Assembly (NCBI RefSeq): GCF_002218195.1
Contig: NZ_CP022336.1
Span: 248,001 to 312,000, forward strand
DNA: 64,000 bases
Source of the DNA: Sphingorhabdus sp. SMR4y
Lineage (GTDB): Bacteria; Pseudomonadota; Alphaproteobacteria; Sphingomonadales; Sphingomonadaceae
Direction of reading: 5' to 3'
Shown: one piece after another, positions 1 to 8,216 of the stretch
Layout of the letters: the number at the start of each line of letters is the position of its first letter
Position numbering within the stretch: the stretch's first letter is position 1
The notes under the pieces: model-generated
Databases searched by the model: none
The model's input: only the letters and a program-made list of their open reading frames with translations
Told to the model about the DNA's origin: nothing
Position numbers and translations under genes: made by a program

Positions 1-898
1 CATCGGCTGCAGTGAGCGGGGCGGGAGCGGTGCCATGACAGGAGCCGAATTGCCTATCTTCCTTGTCGCCAATCTGGCTCAATGGCTTGACATTGATATC
101 GGAAATGGCCGGAACGCCATCGCATTGTATCAGCTTGGCGATGTCTTCGACAAAAACCTGCTCTCCGGAAAAGAAGACACAGGCCCGTTCAATGACATTG
201 CGCAGTTCGCGCACATTGCCTGGCCAGTCATATTGCTGCATCGCCGCAAACGCTTCCGCGGTAAAAAACGGCAGAGGACGGCCATCTTCACCACCTTTTA
301 GAAAATGCGCAACCAGAGCGGGAATGTCTTCTGAACGTTCCTTGAGCGCGGGCACTTCGATCGGCACGACGCAAAGCCGATAGAAGAGATCTTCGCGGAA
401 AGTCTTGTTGGAAATGCACTCCGAGAGATTTTTGTGCGTTGCTGTGATTACCCTGATGTCGATTGCGATGCCGCGTTTGCCACCTATCCGGTTGACGACG
501 CGGGTTTCCAGCACACGCAGTAGTTTTACCTGCATATCGATGGGCATATCGCCGATTTCGTCAAGGAAGATCGTGCCGCCGCTGGCCTGTTCGAAAAGCC
601 CGACGTGACGGCTCACTGCGCCTGTAAAACTGCCCTTTTCATGGCCAAAAAGTTCCGATTCAATCAATTGATCGGGTAAAGCGCCACAATTCACGGCAAT
701 ATTGGGCGCATTTTGCCGGTTTGAAATGGCGTGGATGGCTTCCGCCACAACTTCCTTGCCGCTGCCCGACGGTCCGGTGATCATGATTGAGCTGTTGCAA
801 CGACCGGCGAATTTGACGATCGATCGCAGCTGTCGCATTTGCGGACTGTCGCCGATAAGCTTTGCAGCCAGCAATTCTTCTAATTGTGAATCGGTCAT
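1..898 (-). CDS. Sigma-54-dependent transcriptional activator (AAA+ domain), 3' end cut by the window
   Basis: A bacterial enhancer-binding protein that would hydrolyse ATP to remodel sigma-54 RNA polymerase. The frame opens with an ATG at 898-896 and goes straight into the AAA+ module, so there is no receiver or sensor domain ahead of it, as in PspF-type activators or some flagellar regulators. Visible motifs are Walker A (GPSGSGKE), the sigma-54 contact loop as GSFTGA instead of the usual GAFTGA, Walker B (GGTIFLDEIGD) and the sensor/R-finger region ending in WPGNVRELRN. The C-terminal Fis-type helix-turn-helix would lie beyond the window. The missing N-terminal domain suggests control by a partner protein or by expression level. 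The exact process it regulates cannot be told from here. The family call is secure. Confidence 0.9.
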   Translation of the reverse strand, partial: MTDSQLEELLAAKLIGDSPQMRQLRSIVKFAGRCNSSIMITGPSGSGKEVVAEAIHAISNRQNAPNIAVNCGALPDQLIESELFGHEKGSFTGAVSRHVGLFEQASGGTIFLDEIGDMPIDMQVKLLRVLETRVVNRIGGKRGIAIDIRVITATHKNLSECISNKTFREDLFYRLCVVPIEVPALKERSEDIPALVAHFLKGGEDGRPLPFFTAEAFAAMQQYDWPGNVRELRNVIERACVFFSGEQVFVEDIAKLIQCDGVPAISDINVKPLSQIGDKEDRQFGSCHGTAPAPLTAAD

Positions 899-1153
899 TG
901 AACTACCCAGATAACAATACGCATATCTCTCCGAATCTTCGGAGAAGGATGGTTCGAAGATCCCGCAATCGTCGAACCGTCACCTGGTAAGGTCCGGAAT
1001 GGACAAGGATCGTTAAATATCGGTTAATGGGCTATTGAAGAATGAAAGCTGCTCGTATCGAGTCCGGCCTATATCGACAGCCGATCAAGCCGGGATGCGA
1101 TGATCGGGGATGAGGCCCCGGGTTGGGACATTCGGCGATGGCCCGGTCAATGA

Positions 1154-1678
1154 TCAGAGGGGCGCGCTGAACAAAAGCCTTTCTATCTTGGTCCGGCAGT
1201 TTTGCGATACTGCAACGAAGACCATGCGATGATCGGCCGGATTGGACGATTTCTGGAGTAGACCCTGTTCCACCATGACGTTGATATAGCGCATGGCCGT
1301 GGTCATCGGGATGCCCGAGCTATGAGCGATTGCCGACACAGTCACCTGCTGATCCTTGAGACCACAGAGAAAAATGTCGAGACACATGTTCCAGCAAGAG
1401 TCTGTAAACAGCCCGTTTCCGGCGTCCAGTGTGCCGGACTTTAACCGCCCCCACTCCAGAAATTTCTCGGCCCGTTCGATCAGGTCAATGCTGTCCGGCT
1501 TGTCGTCCTTGATGCCGGTCTCTTGGCCAGAGAGATTGCGGGAATCTGCAATTTTTCTTTCCAGCCTATCAAGGTTTTCGTTCGCCTGTCTCAAAGTCAA
1601 GCGAAGCTCAGCCAATTCAGCTTCAACACTATTCATTGCTACTACGCTGCAATATCGGAGTCCTCCAGTCTTGACCAT
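1154..1678 (-). CDS. Winged-helix (MarR-like) DNA-binding protein
   Basis: A 174-residue protein with an N-terminal heptad-like stretch rich in Glu, Leu and Arg (about residues 17-45, possible coiled coil) followed by a winged helix-turn-helix (about 85-165). The C-terminal half contains a helix pair around VSAIAHSSGIPMTTAMRYIN and a wing ending near NPADHRMVFV, the pattern of MarR-like repressors. The start is uncertain: an internal ATG at 1636 would give a 160-residue protein beginning MNSVEAEL, and neither start has a strong ribosome-binding site. It stands alone between unrelated genes, so no target can be named. Likely a one-component regulator; effector unknown. Confidence 0.7.
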   Translation of the reverse strand: MVKTGGLRYCSVVAMNSVEAELAELRLTLRQANENLDRLERKIADSRNLSGQETGIKDDKPDSIDLIERAEKFLEWGRLKSGTLDAGNGLFTDSCWNMCLDIFLCGLKDQQVTVSAIAHSSGIPMTTAMRYINVMVEQGLLQKSSNPADHRMVFVAVSQNCRTKIERLLFSAPL

Positions 1679-2105
1679 CTACCGAAAGAACATGCCTTTT
1701 CGTTCTGTCTTTGATTGCCGTTGCAATTTAATAGCCTAGCAACTTAGCGAATGCATCGAAAGAGGTGATGTGACCTCCCGATCTATCCGTGCTGCAGTCA
1801 CATCTTGAACTTGGCCAGCTAGCCGGCGGCACTGAATCAATATAATAGCGGTCGCGGTTTCCGAGCCGGTTTTCAATTCCATCGGGTAATGGCAATACCG
1901 GGCTTGCGGCCGAAAAATGGCGGCCACATTGAGTTACACGAGCGCCGGCCTGGCTTGATGAAACTCGGCGGGCCTTCGTGTCGCAGGATTGCAAACGGCA
2001 GTCGATAACTCCCTAGCCGTCCACTTTTCATCACGTGCCGGGACCGTTTCGATATTTTCACAAAATGACTCTTATTATTCTGCGGCATTCACCGTCTTCA
2101 GTATC
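1679..2105. other. Intergenic region without a convincing gene
   Basis: This 427-base stretch separates the divergent winged-helix gene and the GAF-GGDEF gene. The open frames here are short, overlap each other and show no recognisable protein pattern. It presumably holds both promoters, but I could not pick out a clear sigma-70 or EcfG-type motif. Confidence 0.5.
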
Positions 2106-3128
2106 ATGATGTGGAAACCTGGTAATGATAATCGGAATGAGGAGCGCCTGCAGTTCGAGGCGGAGGCCGCGCGTCAGTTCGCTCTGGAGCGCTATGACGT
2201 TCTGGATACGCCGGAAGAGGCCCGTTTCGATCATATAACGATGGCAATAAAGCAGGCCCTGAAAGTTCCTTTTGCCGGGATATCGTTCATGGATGGAGAA
2301 CGGCTGTGGTTCAAATCCAAATCCGGATTGAAGACAACAGAGTTTCCGCGAGATATTTCCTTTTGCGGCTTCTCTATAGCACAACAGGCGCCGACGATTG
2401 TGCAAGACACGCTGAAGGACGAGCGGTTCAAGAACAATCCTGCGGTCGTTGGCAGTCCTTTTTTGCGAAGCTATATTGGCGTGCCGCTGATCACGCCGGA
2501 CGGCCATAATATCGGAACGCTCTGTGCTGCCGATATTACGGCCCGGCAATTCAGCGACGATAAGGTCGACCGGATGAAGCAACTCGCCGAGTTGGTCATT
2601 CACGAACTTGAATTGCGCCAGCAGTCGACAAGGGATCGGCTCACCGGCGCGTTGTCGCGCAGCGGTTTTGCGGTAGAAGTGCGGAAAGCCATGTCCCTGT
2701 ACGAACGGCAGGGGATCAAGAGTACGATCGTGCTTTTTGACGTGGATCTTTATAAAATGGTCAGCTCAAGTCTCGAGCGTGCGTCCGGAAATGCGTTGCT
2801 AAGATCCATCATTCAGACTCTGATCCAGCGGCTGCGCCAGTCGGATTATATCGGTCGCCTTGGCGGAACGCAGTTTGCCGTGCTTTTGACATGCACAATC
2901 GGAGAGGAAGCACGTCAGGCCATGGAAACGGTGCAAAGTGAATGGGAGCAGGCCAATAGCGAGATATTTTTCGATGTAGCTTTCTGTGATATTTCGCCAG
3001 CCATGGAGGGGTGGGAAGACTGGATCGAGCAGGCGAGCACGAAGCTGCGCGCCGTAAAAGAGGCGGGGCGAAAAGACTTCCGCCACGAACCCGCCAGGCG
3101 CCTAAAAACGGCCGGCCGTGTCGGTTGA
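2106..3128 (+). CDS. GAF-GGDEF protein with degenerate GGDEF signature
   Basis: A 340-residue signalling protein with an N-terminal GAF sensor (about residues 41-168, including the FMDGERLWFKS and GVPLITPDGHNIGTLC segments typical of GAF-GGDEF proteins). A GGDEF-type domain follows (about 176-325), with the family entry motif DRLTGALSR and the metal-binding FDVD. The catalytic signature that should read GG(D/E)(D/E)F is GGTQF (253-257), so both acidic residues needed for diguanylate cyclase activity are missing. It may be a catalytically dead GTP-binding or scaffolding domain regulated by the GAF domain. Two adjacent ATGs (2106, 2109) are likely starts; a TTG at 1989 would add 39 residues lacking family similarity. 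No EAL domain is present. Confidence 0.8.
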   Translation: MMWKPGNDNRNEERLQFEAEAARQFALERYDVLDTPEEARFDHITMAIKQALKVPFAGISFMDGERLWFKSKSGLKTTEFPRDISFCGFSIAQQAPTIVQDTLKDERFKNNPAVVGSPFLRSYIGVPLITPDGHNIGTLCAADITARQFSDDKVDRMKQLAELVIHELELRQQSTRDRLTGALSRSGFAVEVRKAMSLYERQGIKSTIVLFDVDLYKMVSSSLERASGNALLRSIIQTLIQRLRQSDYIGRLGGTQFAVLLTCTIGEEARQAMETVQSEWEQANSEIFFDVAFCDISPAMEGWEDWIEQASTKLRAVKEAGRKDFRHEPARRLKTAGRVG

Positions 3129-3293
3129 CAGGGTAAGAGCCGGGCAGGGGATGCCTGCTCACAAAGCAACCGTGTCTTATTTTCTGATCATCCGTTCATA
3201 CAGGTTCGATACCCGGACGACAGTTCGGTTGCCAATTCCATCGCAGCGTGCCAATTTGTGATAGAGAGGCACTGGCTAACAAAGGAAAAGACC

Positions 3294-4136
3294 ATGGCAA
3301 CCGCAATCCCGAAGCAAGAATCTGCGATGGGCGTTGGACCGGGGTTTGCGATCCCCGATCCGCACGATATCCCGAGTGTGAAAGGCAAGGTGTCCGAGGT
3401 CGAATGGCAATTGCGTTGCGATCTTGCGGCGACCTACCGTCTCTGCGCGATGCACGCCTGGACCGATCTTGTGTTTACCCATATTTCCGCGCGCCTGCCT
3501 GATGAGGATGGCGAGGAGCGGTTTCTGATCAATCCCTATGGCGTGCTGTTTGACGAAATGACGGCGTCGGCCTTGGTCAAGATCGACCTCGAGGGCAATA
3601 TCAAGCAGGACACGCCCTATTTCATCAATCCTGCCGGTTTCACCATCCATAGCGCAGTGCACAGCGCCCGCGAAGACGCCGGATGCGTTATTCATGTGCA
3701 TACGCCCTATGGCATTGCGGTGTCCGTCCAGAAGGCCGGATTGCGCCGCTACACGCAATTTGCCATGCAGGTGCATGATGACCTTGCCTATCATGACTAT
3801 GAAGGCATCGCCCTCGACCTCGACGAGCGGGAGCGGCTGATCAACGATCTGGACGAGAAGAACCTGCTCATTCTGCGCAACCACGGGACTTTAACCGTCG
3901 GCGAGAATTGCGCGATTGCCTTCTTGCGCATGTATATTCTCGAAAATGCCTGCAAAACGCAGATATTGGCGCAGTCGGTTGGCGGCGAAGAGCATCTGCA
4001 TGAAGACAGTGAAGACATGGGGCGCCGGGTTTTCCAGCAGGCCTCTCCTGCGTTCCAACGCGGTCTGGGAGATAATCTGGTCTGGCCGGGACTGATGCGC
4101 AAGCTCAAGCGAACCAACCCCGGGCACGACCACTAG
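3294..4136 (+). CDS. Class II aldolase/adducin family protein
   Basis: A 280-residue protein of the class II (zinc) aldolase/adducin fold, which includes fuculose-1-phosphate and ribulose-5-phosphate aldolases/epimerases. Family landmarks are the substrate-loop region FTHISARLP, the zinc-site segment VIHVHTPYG and the downstream NHGTLTVG. ATG 3294 is chosen because AAAGGAAA lies a few bases upstream; an earlier in-frame start at 3258 lacks this. The close bacterial relatives with this architecture are mostly uncharacterised, so the substrate is unknown. The upstream gap to the GAF-GGDEF gene (165 bases) suggests it has its own promoter. No partner enzymes for a sugar pathway are adjacent. Confidence 0.85.
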   Translation: MATAIPKQESAMGVGPGFAIPDPHDIPSVKGKVSEVEWQLRCDLAATYRLCAMHAWTDLVFTHISARLPDEDGEERFLINPYGVLFDEMTASALVKIDLEGNIKQDTPYFINPAGFTIHSAVHSAREDAGCVIHVHTPYGIAVSVQKAGLRRYTQFAMQVHDDLAYHDYEGIALDLDERERLINDLDEKNLLILRNHGTLTVGENCAIAFLRMYILENACKTQILAQSVGGEEHLHEDSEDMGRRVFQQASPAFQRGLGDNLVWPGLMRKLKRTNPGHDH

Positions 4137-4144
4137 GTCCGGTT

Positions 4145-4771
4145 CTACAAATCAAAGGGCAGGCGGGAGAGTATCTCGACCTTTTTGTCGGTAAATACAG
4201 CGGAGCCCAGTTGCTGTTTCTTTTCCTTGAGGAGCTTGTCGCGTTTGCGGGTCAGGTCGACAATGGGATCATGGAAATGCCGGACGGCGGCGGTCAGCCA
4301 GTCGTTGACCAGCGGGTCGCCGGGTGCACCGGTCATGTCGAAGCCGCGCAGTCGAGAAGCAATCGCCTCGGCCGGCATCATAAATTCGTAAGTGACCCAA
4401 TAGTTGGTTGTGAACCAGCTGAGCGGCATACCATCAAGACCGAAGCTCAATGCGCCGAAATGGACAACGCCTTGGGTCTTCTTCCCATTGGGCAGCTTGG
4501 CAGGTGGTTGATAATAAGGCTCGACGCCGTCAAACATGTCGAGCGGCAGGAACATGTGGAAATGGCCATGTTCGCCTTGTTCGCGTTCTTCCGGCTTGTG
4601 CGCATGATAGAACCAGCGCGACTTGGTGCCGGGCGCTACGCAGTCCCCCTTGGGGTAATGCTGATACTGAACGAAAGGGGCGTCTGCCGGTACCACTCTG
4701 GGTACTAGCGAGACGCCCTCATTAGCTATTTGGCCGGTAAGCTCAAACAGCCTTTCTAATGCATTTTCCAA
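4145..4771 (-). CDS. Conserved protein of unknown function (possibly DUF6969-type)
   Basis: A 208-residue cytoplasmic-looking protein without signal peptide or membrane segment. It is rich in aromatic residues and histidine in its middle (for example FYHAHKPEE, GEHGHFHMF and WFTTNYWVTYEF), and it ends in a basic helix (LTRKRDKLLKEKKQQ). The clustered histidines could bind a metal, but I see no recognised catalytic pattern. It resembles a family of uncharacterised proteobacterial proteins that I believe is catalogued as DUF6969, though I cannot verify that. It is convergent with the aldolase gene, with only 8 bases between stop codons. Function not assigned. Confidence 0.65.
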   Translation of the reverse strand: MENALERLFELTGQIANEGVSLVPRVVPADAPFVQYQHYPKGDCVAPGTKSRWFYHAHKPEEREQGEHGHFHMFLPLDMFDGVEPYYQPPAKLPNGKKTQGVVHFGALSFGLDGMPLSWFTTNYWVTYEFMMPAEAIASRLRGFDMTGAPGDPLVNDWLTAAVRHFHDPIVDLTRKRDKLLKEKKQQLGSAVFTDKKVEILSRLPFDL

Positions 4772-4788
4772 TGCTTGATAAGCTGAGC

Positions 4789-5043
4789 TTACTCGGCAAC
4801 TTCTTCTTCTACAGCAGCTTCGGCATCGCCAGCAGCTTCTTCAGTTGCTTCAGCAACCGCATCGGTAGCTTCTTCAGCTGCACAGGTTGCTTCTTCAGCT
4901 GCACATGTCGCTTCTTCAGCGGCATCTTCAGCTACAGCAACTGCGTCGTCAGCCTGTTCTGCGCATGCAGAAAGAGCAGGAACAGCAAGAGCAAGGCCAC
5001 CGGCTACAGCGAGCATTTTGCGGAAGTTTGTTTCGGTCGTCAT
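4789..5043 (-). CDS. Small Ala/Glu-rich lipoprotein with cysteine-bearing heptad repeats
   Basis: An 84-residue predicted lipoprotein. The N-terminus has a basic n-region, a hydrophobic core (MLAVAGGLALAVPA) and a lipobox LSAC, so Cys27 would be lipidated. The mature part is almost wholly Ala, Glu, Val and Thr and is built on a seven-residue period, AEEATCA, in which cysteine recurs at the same place twice before the unit degenerates. This predicts a long acidic helix or coiled coil on the outer-membrane inner face, loosely like Lpp-type small lipoproteins but without sequence homology I can name. A strong ribosome-binding site (AAGGGGAT) precedes the ATG. The function of the cysteines is unknown; interchain disulfides are possible. 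Confidence 0.75.
   Translation of the reverse strand: MTTETNFRKMLAVAGGLALAVPALSACAEQADDAVAVAEDAAEEATCAAEEATCAAEEATDAVAEATEEAAGDAEAAVEEEVAE
4868..4930. repeat. Three tandem 21-bp repeats inside the lipoprotein gene
   Basis: Units begin at 4868, 4889 and 4910, each opening with GCTTCTTCAGC on the + strand. They encode the AEEATCA heptads on the minus strand. The first two units differ at only a few bases, so the array could expand or contract by slippage or recombination. Confidence 0.85.
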
Positions 5044-5216
5044 TTAAAATATCCCCTTTGGATGAACTAGACTTGCCCCTTTATCTGGAAAGATACGGGC
5101 ATGGCAAGCCTATTTCGTAAATATTGCATTAATCCGGCATATTGTGAGCCATTTGTGCTGGCCCGGGGCAGCAAACCGCGTAAATCGTTTGTTTCCACAG
5201 GATATTTGGCACAGTG

Positions 5217-5630
5217 TCAGCGTTCCGCGCCACGAATCTTGCCCCATTGCCGGGCGACCGTATAGCCAAGATAGCCGGTGCCGAAGAGTGCATATAGCGG
5301 TTCGGGGATGCCGGAAAGATAGGCATTCATGCCGGCTGAAATATCGGCCGCCGCTTCCGGACGAAAGGCGGCAATCAGCCCCATCGGGATTGACCAGAGC
5401 AACAGCAGATACATGACGTAGAGGAAGCTCGGGCGTGCCCGGCTGGTCCAGGGATCGGAGGACTGCGCCTCGGCCAATATCGCGGACATTTGCACGCGGA
5501 CCTCGTCAAGTTCCTGGCTGCCTTCCAGCTTCAGCAGTTCCAGTTTGGCCTGGTCACGGGCTTCCCTGTCCGGAATGATCTTGTCGATGATTTTCGATAC
5601 GGGACCGATAAGCGTGGATATGATGGACAT
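5217..5630 (-). CDS. Three-transmembrane holin of the gene-transfer-agent release type
   Basis: A 137-residue membrane protein matching the 'holin of 3TMs, for gene-transfer release' family by organisation. It has an N-terminal amphipathic segment (IIDKIIPDREARDQAKLELLKLE), then SSDPWTSRARPSFLYVMYLLLLW, where the WTSRARP element leads into the first membrane helix, and a C-terminal hydrophobic hairpin ending YTVARQWGKIRG. It would permeabilise the inner membrane to let an endolysin reach the wall. The endolysin gene lies just upstream on the same strand with a 115-base gap, so the two form a lysis cassette. No phage structural genes are nearby, which fits a separately encoded release module for a gene transfer agent or a prophage relic. 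Confidence 0.8.
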   Translation of the reverse strand: MSIISTLIGPVSKIIDKIIPDREARDQAKLELLKLEGSQELDEVRVQMSAILAEAQSSDPWTSRARPSFLYVMYLLLLWSIPMGLIAAFRPEAAADISAGMNAYLSGIPEPLYALFGTGYLGYTVARQWGKIRGAER

Positions 5631-5745
5631 TGTTCGGATTTCCTTTTCATATTTCGGATGAATATTTCGGTTGCATTGGCAGTCGGGAAGAGGGCGAACC
5701 TGACAAAGTTTACACTGTTAAAGGCAAAACTGTTGCCGGCTGGGT

Positions 5746-6306
5746 TCAGCCGATCCGGTTGGCCAGCCAGCCATACAGAAAAGTCTCGTTGGCCGGACGG
5801 CTTTCCGCCAACTTGATATAACGGGCGCCTTGCAGGGCATCGATCGCCTTGCGCAGCACGGTTTCGCCCTGGCACCCACGCTTGCGGAGAAACGCGTCGA
5901 GCGCGGCCAGAGTTCTGGTGCCGATCACACGGTCGACTGCCAGATCGTGAAAGTCATTGCCGTTGCGATTGAGCGCATTCAGCGCGCGCTGCAGGAAAGC
6001 GGTGGCGGTCGCGGTTCCCATATTGATCCCGGTGTCGAACAGTTCGGCCGCGATCTGCGGTGCGCGCTGCGCGATCTTGTCAAAGCCGGGGTGATGCCAA
6101 TATTTGCGCTTGTAGATCGCGGCCGCTTGCGCCCGCGGAAAGTGCCGCATGCTGCCAGCATAGCCATGCGCCCGCGCCACCGCTTCGGTCACCCCCCACC
6201 CCGTGGCGCCGCCGCGGTCGGCCGGATGATCGGAATATTGACCTTCCAGACTGATGACCTTGTCAATCAATCGGTCGATGTCGTGCATGTCGTGCATGTC
6301 GGGCAT
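5746..6306 (-). CDS. Glycoside hydrolase family 108 endolysin with C-terminal peptidoglycan-binding domain
   Basis: A 186-residue muralytic enzyme. The N-terminal lysozyme-like domain carries the GH108 signature around EGQYSDHPADRGGATGWGVT (catalytic Glu about residue 21, then the Asp/Gly-rich loop), and YKRKYW lies downstream. The C-terminal third (about 110-175) looks like the small peptidoglycan-binding domain usually paired with it (NALNRNG...DRVIGTRTLAAL). There is no signal peptide, so export would depend on the neighbouring holin. The N-terminus has an oddly repeated MPDMHDMHD, from a short duplication of CATGT(C/G) units. It probably cleaves the glycan backbone during release of particles. 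Confidence 0.85.
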   Translation of the reverse strand: MPDMHDMHDIDRLIDKVISLEGQYSDHPADRGGATGWGVTEAVARAHGYAGSMRHFPRAQAAAIYKRKYWHHPGFDKIAQRAPQIAAELFDTGINMGTATATAFLQRALNALNRNGNDFHDLAVDRVIGTRTLAALDAFLRKRGCQGETVLRKAIDALQGARYIKLAESRPANETFLYGWLANRIG

Positions 6307-6496
6307 GGGGAAATCTCCTTTCGGTGCGAAAGGCTGCTATATAACCTATTTGGTTAGCTGTAGGAAAGCGAGCATTGCTGCGGTCCGCTCGCCCGGAGAA
6401 GCAGGTCTTTGTCCATAGGCTTCCCGGCACGCTTGTCTCTGCTTCTACGCAATATTGCGTATCGCGCCAATCATTTCGCTGGTCCAGACTTGCTGC

Positions 6497-6856
6497 ATGA
6501 CCTGGAAAACAATCCGCCTCGAACTGGCAAGAACCGCTGACCATCCCGATGGCTCGTCAGCCCATGCATATGTCTTTCGCGTTCCGTTGAACGACGAAGG
6601 GTTCATCGAACCGGAGGCGTTGAGACAAGCTGAAAAACGGCCGGTTGTAAGGCGGTTCTGGCAAGGCGAAGCAGACCAGAGCGGTGTTGTGATTGCCACT
6701 GATAAAGGATGGGTCTTTTCCTATAAGGTCGGTGATGATGATGACGAGAGCATTTTCCGGCTCAAGGATCACCCGCTGAAAGTTGGCGAATATCTGACCA
6801 TTACGGAAACCGACGGCAGCGAACTGCCATTTCGCGTCGTAAGCTGTCACGAATAG
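6497..6856 (+). CDS. Conserved hypothetical protein (119 aa)
   Basis: A small soluble acidic protein with no signal peptide, beginning MTWKTIRLELART. Its predicted beta-rich body (AYVFRVPL, GVVIATDKGWVFSYKV, YLTITETDGSELPFRVVSCHE) suggests a compact barrel. I recognise no characterised family, though similar proteins are common as hypotheticals in sphingomonads. The start is taken at the ATG at 6497; a TTG at 6455 would add 14 unconvincing residues. It is followed after 29 bases by the secreted-protein gene and is probably co-transcribed with it. Confidence 0.6.
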   Translation: MTWKTIRLELARTADHPDGSSAHAYVFRVPLNDEGFIEPEALRQAEKRPVVRRFWQGEADQSGVVIATDKGWVFSYKVGDDDDESIFRLKDHPLKVGEYLTITETDGSELPFRVVSCHE

Positions 6857-6885
6857 ACAGACAATCCAAGCGCAGGGGAAATGTC

Positions 6886-7521
6886 ATGCTGGCGAAATTG
6901 AAACTGACCGGATTTGCAACTGCAGCGGCGCTGGCGCTGACCCTTGCAAGCAGTCCCGCTGCGGCAGAATGTGTAGTCGGTTCTGCGCCGCTGTTCGATC
7001 CTTTTGCCCCTTACAAGGAACCGGGTGCCATTATCCACAAGGATAGCGGCTTCATATTCCCGGCGACCATCGCCGGTTTCCGCCGTCAGTGCGAGATGAC
7101 CAACGATTTTACCGGTAATAATTTCGAGATTGGCTATCTGCGTGATTTCGAAGATCACGAAATCGAAATCAGGATCGCGATCATTCATCTGGAAGAATTG
7201 ACCGCGCAGGACCATTATCTGATCGTGAAGCCCGATCTGCTGTCCCGATATTCCAGCGCCGCGATTTTGTCCGAAGGCGATTATTTTGTATCGGGCCGCC
7301 CGGATATTGCGGCCTATCAGGGGATTTTCGACGGGGACAGGGACTCCGTACCATGGCATTTCAGCGTAACGGCGCTGGATTACGGCTATTGGGATGCGCG
7401 GCTGACGGCATCTTATCCTCTGGAAATCGACAGAGCCGCACAAGAGGCGATCATGGAGCTGATCATGGCATTCCAGTGGCAGACGCCGAAAGACGAAGCG
7501 GCGGAAATCGCGGCACCATGA
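6886..7521 (+). CDS. Secreted protein of unknown function (211 aa)
   Basis: The N-terminus is a clear Sec signal peptide (MLAKLKLTGFATAAALALTL, cleavage expected after SPAAA). The mature part of about 185 residues is acidic, with a mixed alpha/beta pattern and two cysteines near the N-terminus (ECVVG and RRQCEM) that could pair in the periplasm. No catalytic motif is evident. The gene ends with an ATGA overlap into the NAD(P)H oxidoreductase gene, so the two are translationally coupled, but the connection in function is not clear. Confidence 0.65.
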   Translation: MLAKLKLTGFATAAALALTLASSPAAAECVVGSAPLFDPFAPYKEPGAIIHKDSGFIFPATIAGFRRQCEMTNDFTGNNFEIGYLRDFEDHEIEIRIAIIHLEELTAQDHYLIVKPDLLSRYSSAAILSEGDYFVSGRPDIAAYQGIFDGDRDSVPWHFSVTALDYGYWDARLTASYPLEIDRAAQEAIMELIMAFQWQTPKDEAAEIAAP

Positions 7522-8105
7522 CCCGGATCGCCGTTATTGACGGGCATCCCGACCCGAGTCCGAACCGCTTTGGCCATGCCCTTGTTTCGGCTTATGCGGA
7601 GGCTGCCCGTGCGGCCGGTCACGAGGTGCGGATCATTCGTCTGGCCGGCCAGAATGTCCCGATCCTTGAAAGCCGCAAGCAATGGCTGGAAGAGGATGTG
7701 CCCGAGGCTGTCCGGCCGGGGCAGGACGCGATCAAATGGGCCGAACATATTGTCTTCTATTATCCGCTCTGGATGGGGGACATGCCGGCCTTGCTCAAGG
7801 CGTTTATCGAACAAGCCTTTCGCCCCAATTTCGCCCTGGATTACGGCGAGGAAGGCAGCAACCAACTGCCCGGGAAGCTGCTGAAGGGACGCTCGGCGCG
7901 CCTTATCGTCACCATGGGGATGCCAGCATTATTCTACCGCGCCTATTTCGCCGCGCACAGTGTCCGCAGCTTTGAACGCAATATCCTGAAGCTGACCGGT
8001 ATCGCTCCGGTGACCACATCGCTGATCGGAAATGTCGACAGCAGCGAACGGCACCGGGCACGCTGGCTGAAACGGATTGCCGCCCATGGTGCGGCCGGCG
8101 ACTGA
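7518..8105 (+). CDS. NAD(P)H-dependent flavodoxin-fold oxidoreductase
   Basis: A 195-residue protein of the flavodoxin-like NAD(P)H:quinone oxidoreductase/nitroreductase group. The opening IAVIDGHPDPSPNRFGHAL forms the FMN phosphate loop, and YYPLWMGDMPALLKAFIE is the hallmark segment contacting flavin and substrate (compare the FPLWWFSMPAILKGWID pattern of DT-diaphorase-like enzymes). It probably performs two-electron reduction of quinones or other electrophiles in the cytoplasm. It begins at the ATG at 7518 inside the stop codon of the preceding gene (4-base overlap). The universal stress gene follows 111 bases later. Confidence 0.85.
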   Translation: MTRIAVIDGHPDPSPNRFGHALVSAYAEAARAAGHEVRIIRLAGQNVPILESRKQWLEEDVPEAVRPGQDAIKWAEHIVFYYPLWMGDMPALLKAFIEQAFRPNFALDYGEEGSNQLPGKLLKGRSARLIVTMGMPALFYRAYFAAHSVRSFERNILKLTGIAPVTTSLIGNVDSSERHRARWLKRIAAHGAAGD

Positions 8106-8216
8106 GCGGCCGTCTTCTATCCGTATAAACCCTTATACAGGCTCCCAATAGCGACGGCTAGGTTGCTCTCCATGACATTCCGACCCAGCGAATGAAGTGG
8201 AAAGAGGAGACGTTCA

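Noticed and set aside
4868-4930. CRISPR-like array
   Set aside because: The 21-base units are directly adjacent without spacers and encode protein heptads.
5217-6306. Complete prophage
   Set aside because: No integrase, capsid, tail or att repeats are present; only the lysis pair is found.
8106-8216. FNR/FixK box before the universal stress gene
   Set aside because: No TTGAT-N4-ATCAA-like sequence could be found there in spite of the fitting context.
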